Assembly (NCBI GenBank): GCA_050251715.1
Contig: JBFWMG010000025.1
Span: 1-54,272, forward strand
DNA: 54,272 nucleotides
Direction of reading: 5' to 3'
From: JBFWMG01 sp050251715
GTDB taxonomy: Bacteria; Desulfobacterota; Desulfovibrionia; Desulfovibrionales; Desulfovibrionaceae
The notes below the pieces were generated by a model that did no database searches, had not been told where the DNA came from, and saw only the letters and a list, made by a program, of their open reading frames with translations. Positions 17,464 to 25,812 of this stretch are shown here, in pieces. Position 1 is the first letter of the stretch. Each line of letters begins with the position of its first letter. The position numbers and the translations under genes were made by a program.

Positions 17464-17481
17464 GCCGGTTTACAAACCGGC
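17464..17481. promoter_or_regulatory. Palindrome upstream of bioY, possible BirA half-site
   Basis: GCCGGTTT-AC-AAACCGGC is a near-perfect inverted repeat between bioY and the divergent methyltransferase gene. It contains GGTTTACAA, identical to one arm of the classic BirA operator, but the second arm at the expected spacing is not visible. It could be a degenerate operator or only a hairpin. Confidence 0.35.
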
Positions 17482-17504
17482 CCGGCCCGGCTAGACCTCG
17501 GGCC

Positions 17505-18215
17505 ATGGCGTTCCCCGATTTCTCCACAGTGCTTGCCGAGGCCAGGCAGGCGTTGCTGGTTCCGGCCTGCGGCCGCACCTGGCGTGTGGAGCGCGTGGCG
17601 GACCTGGAGACGCTGTGGGCCGCCATAGGCGATGACGACGACCCCTTTCTGGAGGACGAGCGCCTGCCCTACTGGGTGGAACTGTGGCCGTCGAGCCTGG
17701 CGTTGGCCGACTGGCTGTACGCGCAACGGGAGCGCATCGCGGGGCGGACGTGCCTGGACATGGGGTGCGGCCTGGGGCTCACGGCCATGGTGGGCGCGCA
17801 CCTGGGGGCGCGGGTGGTGGCCATGGACTACGAATGGCCCGCCGTGTGCTTTGCCCGCCACAACGCGGTGCGCAACCTCGCCTCTCCCGCCGCGCTTCCG
17901 TGCGTGGCGCAGATGGACTGGCGCGCCCCGGCGGTGCGGCGCGGGGCGTTTTCCCGCCTCTGGGCCGGGGACGTGATGTATGAAAAACGGTTCATAGAGC
18001 CGGTGGCCGCGTTTTTGGACCACGCCCTGGCCCCGGACGGCGTGGCCTGGGTGGCGGAACCGGACCGGAATGTGTATAAGGAGTTCCGGGAACATATGGC
18101 CGGGCGCGGCTGGCATTGCGAGAAACGCCATACGGCGCGGCGGGAACCCATTCCGCCCGATCCCACGCGCACCGTGCTCACCACCGTCAACATTTGGGAA
18201 CTGGCGCGGCCGTAG
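17505..18215 (+). CDS. Class I SAM-dependent methyltransferase
   Basis: 236 residues. The SAM-binding motif I is CLDMGCGLGLTAMVGAHLGA followed by VVAMDYEW (acidic residue of motif II). The arrangement PYWVELWPSSLALADWL before motif I resembles the METTL21/nicotinamide N-methyltransferase-like group of protein methyltransferases. The substrate is unknown. The ATG at 17505 is the first in frame after a divergent promoter region and its Shine-Dalgarno is weak. nikR starts 22 nt downstream. Confidence 0.8.
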   Translation: MAFPDFSTVLAEARQALLVPACGRTWRVERVADLETLWAAIGDDDDPFLEDERLPYWVELWPSSLALADWLYAQRERIAGRTCLDMGCGLGLTAMVGAHLGARVVAMDYEWPAVCFARHNAVRNLASPAALPCVAQMDWRAPAVRRGAFSRLWAGDVMYEKRFIEPVAAFLDHALAPDGVAWVAEPDRNVYKEFREHMAGRGWHCEKRHTARREPIPPDPTRTVLTTVNIWELARP

Positions 18216-18237
18216 CCCGCGCGCCGCAGGAGCTTGC

Positions 18238-18657
18238 ATGGGACAGACCATACGTTTCGGCGTTTCGCTCGACTCCGAACTGCTGGACAAGTTCGACGCC
18301 CTTTGTGAGGAACGGTGCTACCAGACCCGGTCCGAAGCCATCCGCGACCTCATCCGCAACACCCTGATCCAAAAGGAGTGGGAGGATTCGGACAACGAGA
18401 TCGCGGGCACCCTGACCCTGGTCTACGACCACCACAAGTCCGATCTGGCCCAACGCCTCACCGAGATCCAGCATGACGACCACGAGGTCATCATCACCTC
18501 CCTGCACGTGCATCTGGACCACCACAACTGCCTGGAAGTGCTGGTGCTCAAGGGCGTGGGGCAGCGGGTGCACAACCTGAGCCAGAAGCTCATCTCCACC
18601 AAGGGCGTGAAGCACGGCAAGCTGACGCTGACCACCACGGGACAGGATATTGTCTGA
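18238..18657 (+). CDS. nikR: Nickel-responsive regulator NikR
   Basis: 139 residues. The N-terminus is a ribbon-helix-helix DNA-binding domain (IRFGVSLDSELLDKFD). The C-terminal ACT-like domain has the high-affinity nickel ligands His79, His90, His92 and Cys98 in order, matching the E. coli protein after a 3-residue shift. It represses nickel uptake when nickel is in excess, relevant here because sulfate reducers rely on NiFe hydrogenases. AGGAG lies before the ATG. It is followed after one base by folE2. Confidence 0.95.
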   Translation: MGQTIRFGVSLDSELLDKFDALCEERCYQTRSEAIRDLIRNTLIQKEWEDSDNEIAGTLTLVYDHHKSDLAQRLTEIQHDDHEVIITSLHVHLDHHNCLEVLVLKGVGQRVHNLSQKLISTKGVKHGKLTLTTTGQDIV

Positions 18658-18658
18658 C

Positions 18659-19447
18659 ATGAGAGACGTGCAGAGCGGGCCCGCGCGGGTGCCCATGCCC
18701 GTGGACCGGGTGGGCGTGCGCGGGCTGCAACTCCCCCTAGTGGTGCGCGACCGCGCCCGTGGCCGCCAGCATACCGTGGCCAGCGTGGACCTGGGCGCGG
18801 ATCTGCCCGCGTCCTTCAAGGGCACGCACATGAGCCGCTTTGTGGAGGCGTTGGAAAACTGGTCCGAGGATCTGGACTACCAGACGCTCAAGAACCTGCT
18901 GGCGGACATGCTGGCGCGGCTTGAGGCCCGCAAGGCCTACGCGGTGTTCCGCTTCTCCTATTTTTTGCGCAAGGCCGCCCCGGCCACGGGCGGGCCGGGA
19001 CTCATGCCCTATGCCTGCGTGCTCACGGGCGAACTGGGCGTGGACGACCCGCGTCCCACCTTTGTGCTCGATGTGGAGGTGCCGGTCATGACCGTGTGCC
19101 CGTGCTCGCTGGCCATCAGCGACGAGGGCGCGCACAGCCAGCGCGCCGTGGTGCGCATCACCATCCGCTCCACCGGGTTCGTGTGGATCGAGGAACTCAT
19201 CGACATGGCCGAGGCCGCAGGCTCCTCGCCCGTGTACACCCTGCTCAAGCGCGAGGATGAAAAGGCGGTCACCGAGGCGGCGTTCGCCAACCCCACCTTT
19301 GTGGAGGACGTGGTGCGCCACGCGGCCAGCAGCCTGGAGGCGCACGCCCAGATTTCCTGGTATCGCGTGGAGGTGGAGAGTTTCGAGTCCATCCACAACC
19401 ACAACGCCTTTGCCGTGATTGAGGGCTGCGCCCGCCACGAGGGCTGA
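18659..19447 (+). CDS. folE2: GTP cyclohydrolase FolE2 (type IB)
   Basis: 262 residues. FolE2 makes 7,8-dihydroneopterin triphosphate, the entry to folate and queuosine, using metals other than zinc. SFKGTHMSRF, Cys147 in VCPCSLAISDEG and His159 in the AHSQRA segment match the metal-binding positions of the family. The ATG follows the nikR stop by a single base, so the two are translated as a unit. It ends before a long repeat region (R2). Confidence 0.95.
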   Translation: MRDVQSGPARVPMPVDRVGVRGLQLPLVVRDRARGRQHTVASVDLGADLPASFKGTHMSRFVEALENWSEDLDYQTLKNLLADMLARLEARKAYAVFRFSYFLRKAAPATGGPGLMPYACVLTGELGVDDPRPTFVLDVEVPVMTVCPCSLAISDEGAHSQRAVVRITIRSTGFVWIEELIDMAEAAGSSPVYTLLKREDEKAVTEAAFANPTFVEDVVRHAASSLEAHAQISWYRVEVESFESIHNHNAFAVIEGCARHEG

Positions 19448-19454
19448 CCCGGCG

Positions 19455-20215
19455 GGCGGCATAATGCCGCTCAGGCTGCTGACAAAGCCCCGGGGGAAGG
19501 GGAGAGGAAAGGGAAAACCCCTTTTTCGGCGAAAAAAGGGGTTTTCCCTTTCCTCTCCCCTTCCCCCGGACCCCCATCCTCTCTCCTATCTCTTTCCCCA
19601 AAAACTGCTGGCTGGGGAGGAGGATACGGTTCGGACAAGCGAGCTCCCCAGGCAAGAGCCTACAGAAATAAACGCATTGGCGTGGCGGGCGGGGCACCCA
19701 GCCCCAAACCCCGTGAGGCTTCGCGGAAGACCAGCAGTGATACATGGGGGTTTATCAGCAATCTTGGCGGGATAATGCCGCTTATGATAGGCGGGAAGGG
19801 ATTCCGGTCAGGCCGCAGGCTCTGCCCGCCCGGCATCCCCCTCCCTCATACCACCGGAAACCGGGGTTTGGGGCGCAAGCCCCAAGGGGGGCAGTTCATA
19901 ATTTGCTGTAAGGGGGATTTGGGCCGGATAGGGACGGGCGCGAACAGACGCCCGCCCCTATCCGGCCCAAATCCCCCTTGCGGGGAAGAGTGGACTGTGG
20001 CGTACGCACGCCTTCCCGCCACCACACCGCCACCACACCGCCACCGTCACGTCACCTTCTTCCCAGCCTCATCGCGCCGCAATGTCAGCCTTGGCCGTCC
20101 ACCTCATCCGCCTAAACGGGTGCAGCGTCGGTACGCTGCCGCAGTCCAGGGCGCGTAGCCCTGGTCGCGCGCCAGCGCGAAATCTTCACGCCGTTTCCGG
20201 TATTCCGGCATCCCC
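19455..20215 (+). repeat. Composite intergenic repeat, copy R2
   Basis: No gene is seen in about 760 bp. It contains two very long hairpins: perfect 35-bp arms (19492-19526 with 19533-19567) and 31-bp arms with one mismatch (19910-19940 with 19949-19979). Between and after them are blocks shared with R1 and R3: CCCCAAAAACTGC near 19605, CCGGGGTTTGGGGC at 19861, TGGACTG and GTACGCACGCC after the second hairpin, and ACGGGTGCAGCGTCG near 20115. The arm sequences are not shared with R1 or R3. Confidence 0.85.
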
Positions 20216-20276
20216 CGTTTCCCCTACTGGACCTGGGCGGGGTTGGGCCTTATTATATATGGAAGAGGACTTCGCC

Positions 20277-20630
20277 ATGAGTGATATGGATGCCAGCGTA
20301 TCGGCCTTGCAGGCCACGGCCACCGCGCAGCAGGTCACGGCCCACAACGTGGCCAACGTGAACACCGACGGGTTCAAGGCCAGCCGCACGGAGTTCGCCA
20401 CCGGCCCGGACGGCCAGGGCGTGCGTGCCGAGGTCAGCCAGACCACCAGCCCCGGTCCCGCCGTGGTCACGGACTGGAGCGGCGACGCCCAGGCCGTGGA
20501 AGCCAGCAACACCGACGTGGCCGTCGAAAGCGTGGCCATGATGCGGCACGAGACCACCTACGCGGCCAATGCCGCAGCGATCCGCACCCAGGACGAGATG
20601 AGCGGCACGGTTATCGACCTCATGGCCTGA
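20277..20630 (+). CDS. Orphan flagellar rod/hook-like protein
   Basis: 117 residues. The N-terminal ALQATATAQQVTAHNVANVN and following TDGFKASR match the conserved N-terminus of flagellar rod and hook proteins (FlgB/C/F/G). The C-terminal helix (VAVESVAMMRHETTYAANAA) matches their common C-terminus. The middle domain is nearly absent. The ATG at 20277 is chosen because GAGG lies at good spacing; an upstream ATG at 20259 is in frame. No flagellar genes are nearby. Two terminators follow. Confidence 0.8.
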   Translation: MSDMDASVSALQATATAQQVTAHNVANVNTDGFKASRTEFATGPDGQGVRAEVSQTTSPGPAVVTDWSGDAQAVEASNTDVAVESVAMMRHETTYAANAAAIRTQDEMSGTVIDLMA

Positions 20631-20633
20631 ACC

Positions 20634-20654
20634 GCCGCCTGCGGCCCGTTTTTT
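20634..20654 (+). terminator. Terminator 1 after the rod-like gene
   Basis: GCCGC/GCGGC stem with a 2-nt loop, then six T, immediately after the stop codon. Confidence 0.6.
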
Positions 20655-20657
20655 GTT

Positions 20658-20683
20658 CCGCCCCCTCCTGGCGGATTTTTTTT
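20658..20683 (+). terminator. Terminator 2 after the rod-like gene
   Basis: CCGCC/GGCGG stem, 7-nt loop, then eight T. With the preceding hairpin it forms a tandem terminator. Confidence 0.75.
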
Positions 20684-20814
20684 GTGCGGGGCAAGGCCTG
20701 GCCGCGCCGGATCCCGGCACGTCCGGCACGAGACAGGGCGGTGGCGTCCCTGTCCCTCTGGACACGGCGGCCCTCCCCTTTGCAGACCGCCCGTTTTCCC
20801 CTACAGTGGCGGTT

Positions 20815-21660
20815 ATGTACCACATCTGCCTGTTCGCGCCCGAGGGGCACCCCCACGCCCTGTGCTTTGCCGAGGTGGCGCTGCTGCTGCGCCACGCCTT
20901 TGCGGACTGTGGCAAGGACTGCACCTACGCCCTCAACCGGCTCGATCCGGCCCGGACCAACGTGCTGCTGGGCTGCCATTTTGTGGATGACGAGGTGCAG
21001 GTGGACGCGCTACGCGTCGTGCGCTACATCCCGTACCAGCTGGAACAGCTGCACGAGACCGAGGGCGTGTGGGGGCCGCGCCTGGAGGCGCTGCTGCGCG
21101 GAGCCGCAGCCGTGTGGGACTATTGCCCGGAAAACGTGGCCTTTTTGGCCGGGCGGGGCATAGAGGCGCGGCTGCTGCCCCTGGGCTGGCACCGGGCGCT
21201 GGCGCGCATCCCCGACCTGCCCGAGGACAGGCGGGACATTGACGCGCTCTTTTACGGATCCATGAGTCCGCGCCGCCAGCAGGCGCTGGAGGCCATCGCC
21301 GGGGCGGGCGTGCGCGTGCACACCGCGTTCGGCGTGTACGCCGCCGACCGCGACGCGTTGGTCGCCCGCTCGCGCATGGTGCTCAACATCCACCAGTATC
21401 CCATGCAGATCATGGAGACGGTGCGGCTGTCCTATCTGTTCAACAACGGGGTGTTTGTGCTTTCCGAGGACTCGCCGGTGAACCCCTACCGCGACGTGGG
21501 CCTGGCCGTGGCTCCATACGACAGGCTCGCCGATGCGTGCCGCCGTTTCCTGGACGCCCCGCCGTCCCGCCTTGCCGCCGTGCGCCGCGCCACCCGCGAC
21601 GCCTTCCGCAGCTCCCTGCCCATGGCCGCGTTGCTGGAACGGGTGCTTGCCGATCCGTAG
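20815..21660 (+). CDS. Glycosyltransferase-like protein (CgeB-like C-terminus)
   Basis: 281 residues from ATG 20815. No signal peptide. The C-terminal half (RSRMVLNIHQYPMQIMETVRLSYLFNNGVFVLSE) resembles the donor-binding end of CgeB-type and family 1-like glycosyltransferases, where a conserved acidic residue precedes a small-residue and strand element. The N-terminal half contains the HFVDDEVQVDAL and RVVRYIPYQLEQL segments and is not recognised. A cytoplasmic sugar transferase is plausible; the substrate is unknown. It follows the tandem terminator and is probably transcribed alone. Confidence 0.55.
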   Translation: MYHICLFAPEGHPHALCFAEVALLLRHAFADCGKDCTYALNRLDPARTNVLLGCHFVDDEVQVDALRVVRYIPYQLEQLHETEGVWGPRLEALLRGAAAVWDYCPENVAFLAGRGIEARLLPLGWHRALARIPDLPEDRRDIDALFYGSMSPRRQQALEAIAGAGVRVHTAFGVYAADRDALVARSRMVLNIHQYPMQIMETVRLSYLFNNGVFVLSEDSPVNPYRDVGLAVAPYDRLADACRRFLDAPPSRLAAVRRATRDAFRSSLPMAALLERVLADP

Positions 21661-21821
21661 CCCTTCCGTGCCGCGTCGCCGCCCCGTCTCCCGCGCGCCG
21701 CGTGGCGCACGGCCGGGCCGTCCGTGTCCTTCCCCTGGTGAGCCATGCGGGCCATGTACAAGCGGCGCGTTTGCGGATACCGTGTGCGCTGTTCACCAAT
21801 CCCCAGCCGGAGCCGTCCCGC

Positions 21822-22751
21822 ATGCCGCCCGCCCGCCACAATCCCGGTGCGCCCGTCCCTGAAATCCGTACACCCCTTGCCGGACTCGCCGCCGCCTTTG
21901 GCGCGTTTTTGGCGTGGGGGCTGCTGCCCATGTACTGGAAGGCGCTGGACATGGTGCCGCCCCTGGAGCTTCTGTGCCACCGCATCACCTGGTCCATGCT
22001 GTTTTCCGGTGCGGTTGTGGTTGCGGCCGGTCGGGTGGGCGAGGTGCGCGCCGCACTGGCCGAGGGCCGCAACCGGCTGCTTTTGTGCGCCAGCAGCATG
22101 CTCATCGCGGGCAACTGGTTCGTGTTCATCTGGTCGGTGCACAACGGCCATGTGGTGGAGTCGAGCCTTGGCTACTACATCAACCCCCTGGTGAACGTGG
22201 TGCTGGGCTGCGTGTTTCTGCGCGACCGGCTGCGCCGCGTCCAGTGGGTGGCCATCGGCCTGGCCGTGGCGGGCGTGGGCAATCTGGTCGTGGCGCATGG
22301 GCGCTTCCCGTGGATAGCCCTTACGCTGGCCCTGTCCTTTGGTTGCTATGGATTGGTGCGCAAGGTCATGCGGGTGGAATCGCTCACCGGGCTTTTTGTG
22401 GAGACCTCGGTTTTGGGTTTGCCTGCGGCGGGTTATCTGCTGTACCTGGGCGTCCAAGGCTCCGGGGCGTTATTCCGTCATGGGGGCGGTGTGGACGCCA
22501 TGCTGCTGGGCGCGGGAGTGGTTACATCCATGCCGCTTATAGGTTTCGCCTATGGGGCGCGGCGGTTGCGGCTCGTGACGGTGGGCGTGTTGCAGTACAT
22601 ATCGCCTACTTGTATGTTTTTATTGGGTATTTTTGCCTATCACGAGCCATTTACCCGCGCGCATCTCGTCACTTTTTTATGCATATGGGCGGGCGTCGCG
22701 GTATATCTGGCCGAAAGCATAGCGCATTTTCGAGGTGCGATGCGTCGTTGA
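21822..22751 (+). CDS. rarD: EamA-family transporter RarD
   Basis: 309 residues with about ten membrane helices. RarD features include the opening AFLAWGLLPMYWKAL, CHRITWSMLF, and SSLGYYINPLVNVVLGCVFL. The family belongs to the drug/metabolite transporter superfamily; the RarD substrate is not established (chloramphenicol sensitivity in some species). GGAG precedes the ATG at 21822. Codon use becomes less GC-rich toward the 3' end. Confidence 0.9.
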   Translation: MPPARHNPGAPVPEIRTPLAGLAAAFGAFLAWGLLPMYWKALDMVPPLELLCHRITWSMLFSGAVVVAAGRVGEVRAALAEGRNRLLLCASSMLIAGNWFVFIWSVHNGHVVESSLGYYINPLVNVVLGCVFLRDRLRRVQWVAIGLAVAGVGNLVVAHGRFPWIALTLALSFGCYGLVRKVMRVESLTGLFVETSVLGLPAAGYLLYLGVQGSGALFRHGGGVDAMLLGAGVVTSMPLIGFAYGARRLRLVTVGVLQYISPTCMFLLGIFAYHEPFTRAHLVTFLCIWAGVAVYLAESIAHFRGAMRR

Positions 22752-22857
22752 CTCCGTTGCCAGGTTGCGCTATCAGGTTGTAACAAAAGAAATTATCAAA
22801 GGCGTGGGCTGAGGATGTAGGGGGCGACCTGCGCGCTTGCACTCTCGTGGAGAAATA

Positions 22858-24273
22858 ATGCCCGAGCCGCGTATCCTCATTGTTGATGATTCCCCGACCA
22901 TCCGAAACGCGCTTTCCAAGAAATTGAAAAGCATGGGCGCGGACGTGACCCTGGCGGTCGACGGTCGTAACGGCCTGGAAACCGCCTTGGAATGCGGCTT
23001 TGACCTCATCATTACGGATGTGGACATGCCGCGCATGTCCGGGCTCGAACTCTGCGAAGAACTCAAAAAACGGTCCGAAACCAAGGCCGTGCCCGTCATA
23101 ATCCTCAGTTCCCGCGACAAAGACGAAGACATCGAGAACGGCTTCCGGGTGGGAGCCGCCACCTACGTATCCAAAACCCGCGCCCCCATCGAGCTGGCCG
23201 ACCGCATCCGCGAAGTGCTGGACAAGGCGACGTTCCTCAAGGAACGCCTCGTTATGGTGGTGGATGACTCGGAAACCGTGCGCCAGACCGTGGTGGATGG
23301 CTTGGTGCGGGAAGGTTTCCAGGTCGTGGCCGCGTCCAATGGCGAGGAAGCGCTTATTCTGTTGCACGAGGATATCCCGGACCTTGTCCTGACGGATTTG
23401 AACATGCCGGTCATGGACGGCAAGGCGCTGTGCAAGGCCATGTCCTTGGAACCCAAGCTGGCCAACGTGCCCGTGGTGGTCATGAGCCGGGAAAGCGACC
23501 GCGCGGTGATGCGCCGCCTGTTGCAGGAAGGCGCGGCCGCGTTTCTCACCAAGCCGTTCAACACCGAGCAGGTGGTCATCACCATCGAGAAGCTGCTTTC
23601 GGACCAGTTCCGGCTGTTGCTGGAGGAAAAAGAGCGGCTGTCATCGGAGCAGAGCCTCATCCTGGCGTCCATTTCCAGCCTGGTCAACGCACTGGAGGCC
23701 CGGGACCAATACACGCGGGGCCATTCGGAATCCGTGGCGCGCATAGCGGCGGGCATTGGCGAGGTCATGGGTTTTGAACGCGCGGATATCGAGCGGCTGC
23801 GCATAGCGGCGCGGCTGCACGATTTGGGCAAGATAGGCGTGCGTGACAACGTGCTGCTCAAGCAGGGCCGTTTGACCGATGAGGAATATGAGGCGATCAA
23901 GCAACATACGATCGTCGGGGAGACCATCCTGCGTCCCATCCCCAGCATGGCCGACATCCTGGAAGCTGCGGGTTCGCACCACGAACAGTGGGACGGCAGC
24001 GGCTATCCACGTGGCCTTGCGGGCGAGGAGATCCCGCTCTGGGGGCGGCTCATCGCCGTGGCGGACACCTATGACGCCTTGACGAGCGACCGTCCCTATC
24101 GCAAGGGCATGGCCGTGGACAAGGCGTTGAGCATCGTGCGCGAGTGCCGGGGCTCGCAACTGTGCCCGGTGTGCGTGGACGCGTTCGTCGATTATCTCCT
24201 GCGCCATGAGAACGGCAGCGGTAACGGCAATGGCAACGGCGCGGAAAACGACACGGAAGAGAGTCAGGGCTAG
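22858..24273 (+). CDS. Double-receiver HD-GYP response regulator
   Basis: 471 residues. Receiver 1 (about 5-120) has the acidic pair DD, phospho-Asp54 (IITDVDMP) and Lys in VSKTRAP. Receiver 2 (about 130-250) has Asp180 (LTDLNMP) and TKPFN. The HD-GYP domain (about 268-450) has HD at 321-322 in LHDLGKIG and GSGYPRGL, so it should be a c-di-GMP phosphodiesterase. The C-terminus is a short Gly-Asn repeat. GGAG is at good spacing. No kinase is adjacent. Confidence 0.93.
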   Translation: MPEPRILIVDDSPTIRNALSKKLKSMGADVTLAVDGRNGLETALECGFDLIITDVDMPRMSGLELCEELKKRSETKAVPVIILSSRDKDEDIENGFRVGAATYVSKTRAPIELADRIREVLDKATFLKERLVMVVDDSETVRQTVVDGLVREGFQVVAASNGEEALILLHEDIPDLVLTDLNMPVMDGKALCKAMSLEPKLANVPVVVMSRESDRAVMRRLLQEGAAAFLTKPFNTEQVVITIEKLLSDQFRLLLEEKERLSSEQSLILASISSLVNALEARDQYTRGHSESVARIAAGIGEVMGFERADIERLRIAARLHDLGKIGVRDNVLLKQGRLTDEEYEAIKQHTIVGETILRPIPSMADILEAAGSHHEQWDGSGYPRGLAGEEIPLWGRLIAVADTYDALTSDRPYRKGMAVDKALSIVRECRGSQLCPVCVDAFVDYLLRHENGSGNGNGNGAENDTEESQG

Positions 24274-24380
24274 CGTTTCTGGCGCTCGTGCGCAGGGCGT
24301 GGCAGGAGTGCCGCCTTGCGGCGGGATGGTCAGGCATACCGCCGGGTTGCAAGAGAGCGCAGGGGCGGCTGGCGGCTGCA

Positions 24381-24404
24381 AGGGGCAACGGGCGCCCCTT
24401 TTTT
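24381..24404 (+). terminator. Terminator of the HD-GYP gene
   Basis: GGGGC/GCCCC stem followed by six T, about 110 nt after the stop. Confidence 0.65.
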
Positions 24405-24500
24405 GTTTTGTTACGGTGTGATGGCCGTCGCAGGCCGCCCCGTGTGCGGTAAACGCGGGTCGGGCAAGGCGGGGCGGCGCGGACGGCGGTCCGGCGCCGC

Positions 24501-25280
24501 TTATTTTTTGGCGTGGGCCAGGGCGAACAAGGCGATGCCGGCCAGGAACATGGGCAGGCAGAGCAGTTGGCCCATGGTCAGCCAGCCAAAGGCGATGAAG
24601 CCGAGTTGTATGTCGGGCTGTCGGGCGAATTCCACGGTAAAGCGAAAAAGGCCGTAGCAGAACAGGAACAGCCCGGAAGCGGCCATGGTGGGGCGGGGGC
24701 GCGCCGTGTACCACCACAGGATGCAGAAGAGCGTCACGCCTTCAAGCAGCGCTTCGTAGAGCTGGGATGGATGGCGGGGATAGATGCCGCCGCCGGGAAA
24801 GACCATGCCCCAGGGCAGGTCGGTGAAGCGTCCCCACAGTTCGCCGTTGATGAAGTTGCCCAGGCGTCCTGCCAACAGGCCGGGAGGGGCAAGGGGCACG
24901 AGAAAGTCGCCGATCTGGAAGAAGTTTTTTCCGGTCTTGCGGGCAAAGAGCAGCAGGCAGACAATGATGCCGATGAGACCGCCGTGGAAGGACATGCCGC
25001 CCTTCCAGATGGCGAAGATGTCGAGCGGGTGCGCCAGGAACACGGGCAGGTCGTAAAAAAGCACGTAGCCGAACCGCGCGCCGAGGATAAGCCCGGCAAT
25101 GCAGTAGGTGATGCAGTCGTCCACCTGCTGCGGAGTCCAGCCGGAGCCTGGTTTTCTGGCGCGATGGCGGCCCAGGAGCCAGGCCGTGGCAAAGCCGATC
25201 ATGTACATGAGGCCGTACCAGTGGATGGCGAGGGGGCCGATGGAGAGGGCGACGGGATCGATGCGGGGATAGACGAGCAT
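24501..25280 (-). CDS. lgt: Phosphatidylglycerol-prolipoprotein diacylglyceryl transferase
   Basis: 259 residues, seven-helix inner-membrane enzyme that attaches diacylglycerol to the lipobox Cys of prolipoproteins. The Lgt signature GRLGNFINGELWGR is complete, as are the GGMSFHGGLIG segment and HPSQLYEA. AGGAAA precedes the ATG. It acts on proteins such as the lipoprotein in the leu operon. It converges with the HD-GYP gene. Confidence 0.97.
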   Translation of the reverse strand: MLVYPRIDPVALSIGPLAIHWYGLMYMIGFATAWLLGRHRARKPGSGWTPQQVDDCITYCIAGLILGARFGYVLFYDLPVFLAHPLDIFAIWKGGMSFHGGLIGIIVCLLLFARKTGKNFFQIGDFLVPLAPPGLLAGRLGNFINGELWGRFTDLPWGMVFPGGGIYPRHPSQLYEALLEGVTLFCILWWYTARPRPTMAASGLFLFCYGLFRFTVEFARQPDIQLGFIAFGWLTMGQLLCLPMFLAGIALFALAHAKK

Positions 25281-25475
25281 GGTGTTTCCTGGTTTGGGTT
25301 GGGCTTGTGGTACCGATGGGGGGCGTGAACGTCAATGCGTATGGGGAGATTTTCGCCGGAGCGCGCGGCGAAAGCCACGGAAGAGGGTGGGAGGCGGTTC
25401 CGCCTGTGGGCGGCGCGGGTATCGTCGTTATATGTTAGCGGGATAGCATTTTTTTTTGGGTGTGATAATTTTCAG

Positions 25476-25504
25476 TTGACAAATCGTCCATGTTAGGCCA
25501 ATTT
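25476..25504 (+). promoter_or_regulatory. Putative tRNA-Ala promoter
   Basis: TTGACA at 25476-25481, 17-nt spacer, then a weak CAATTT -10 just before the tRNA. The -35 is perfect, the -10 is poor. Confidence 0.45.
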
Positions 25505-25517
25505 CCGTTCCTCGCAT

Positions 25518-25593
<76 letters not shown>

Positions 25594-25603
25594 GAAAGAT
25601 CAA

Positions 25604-25634
25604 GGGTTTCGGTTAATTACCGGAGCCCTTTTTT
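25604..25634 (+). terminator. tRNA-Ala terminator
   Basis: A 10-bp stem (GGGTTTCGGT with ACCGGAGCCC, two G-U pairs) followed by six T, ten bases after the tRNA. Confidence 0.85.
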
Positions 25635-25812
25635 CGTGGCGGTAATCTGGAATGTGCCCTTGTGTCCGCTGCGCAGGAGGTGTTTCTTGAGAAATGTTAG
25701 TCTCGCAATGTGTGGAAGTTTAAAATAACTCTAGACATGGTTTTTTTTTGTTGTCATAGCTTCTCTTGTCTAGTATGGAATTGCCTTTTTGATTAGCTGC
25801 AGGAGCACGCAT

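Noticed and set aside
19490..19980. CRISPR-like array in R2
   Set aside because: The repeats are inverted (hairpins), not regularly spaced direct repeats with spacers, and no cas genes are present.
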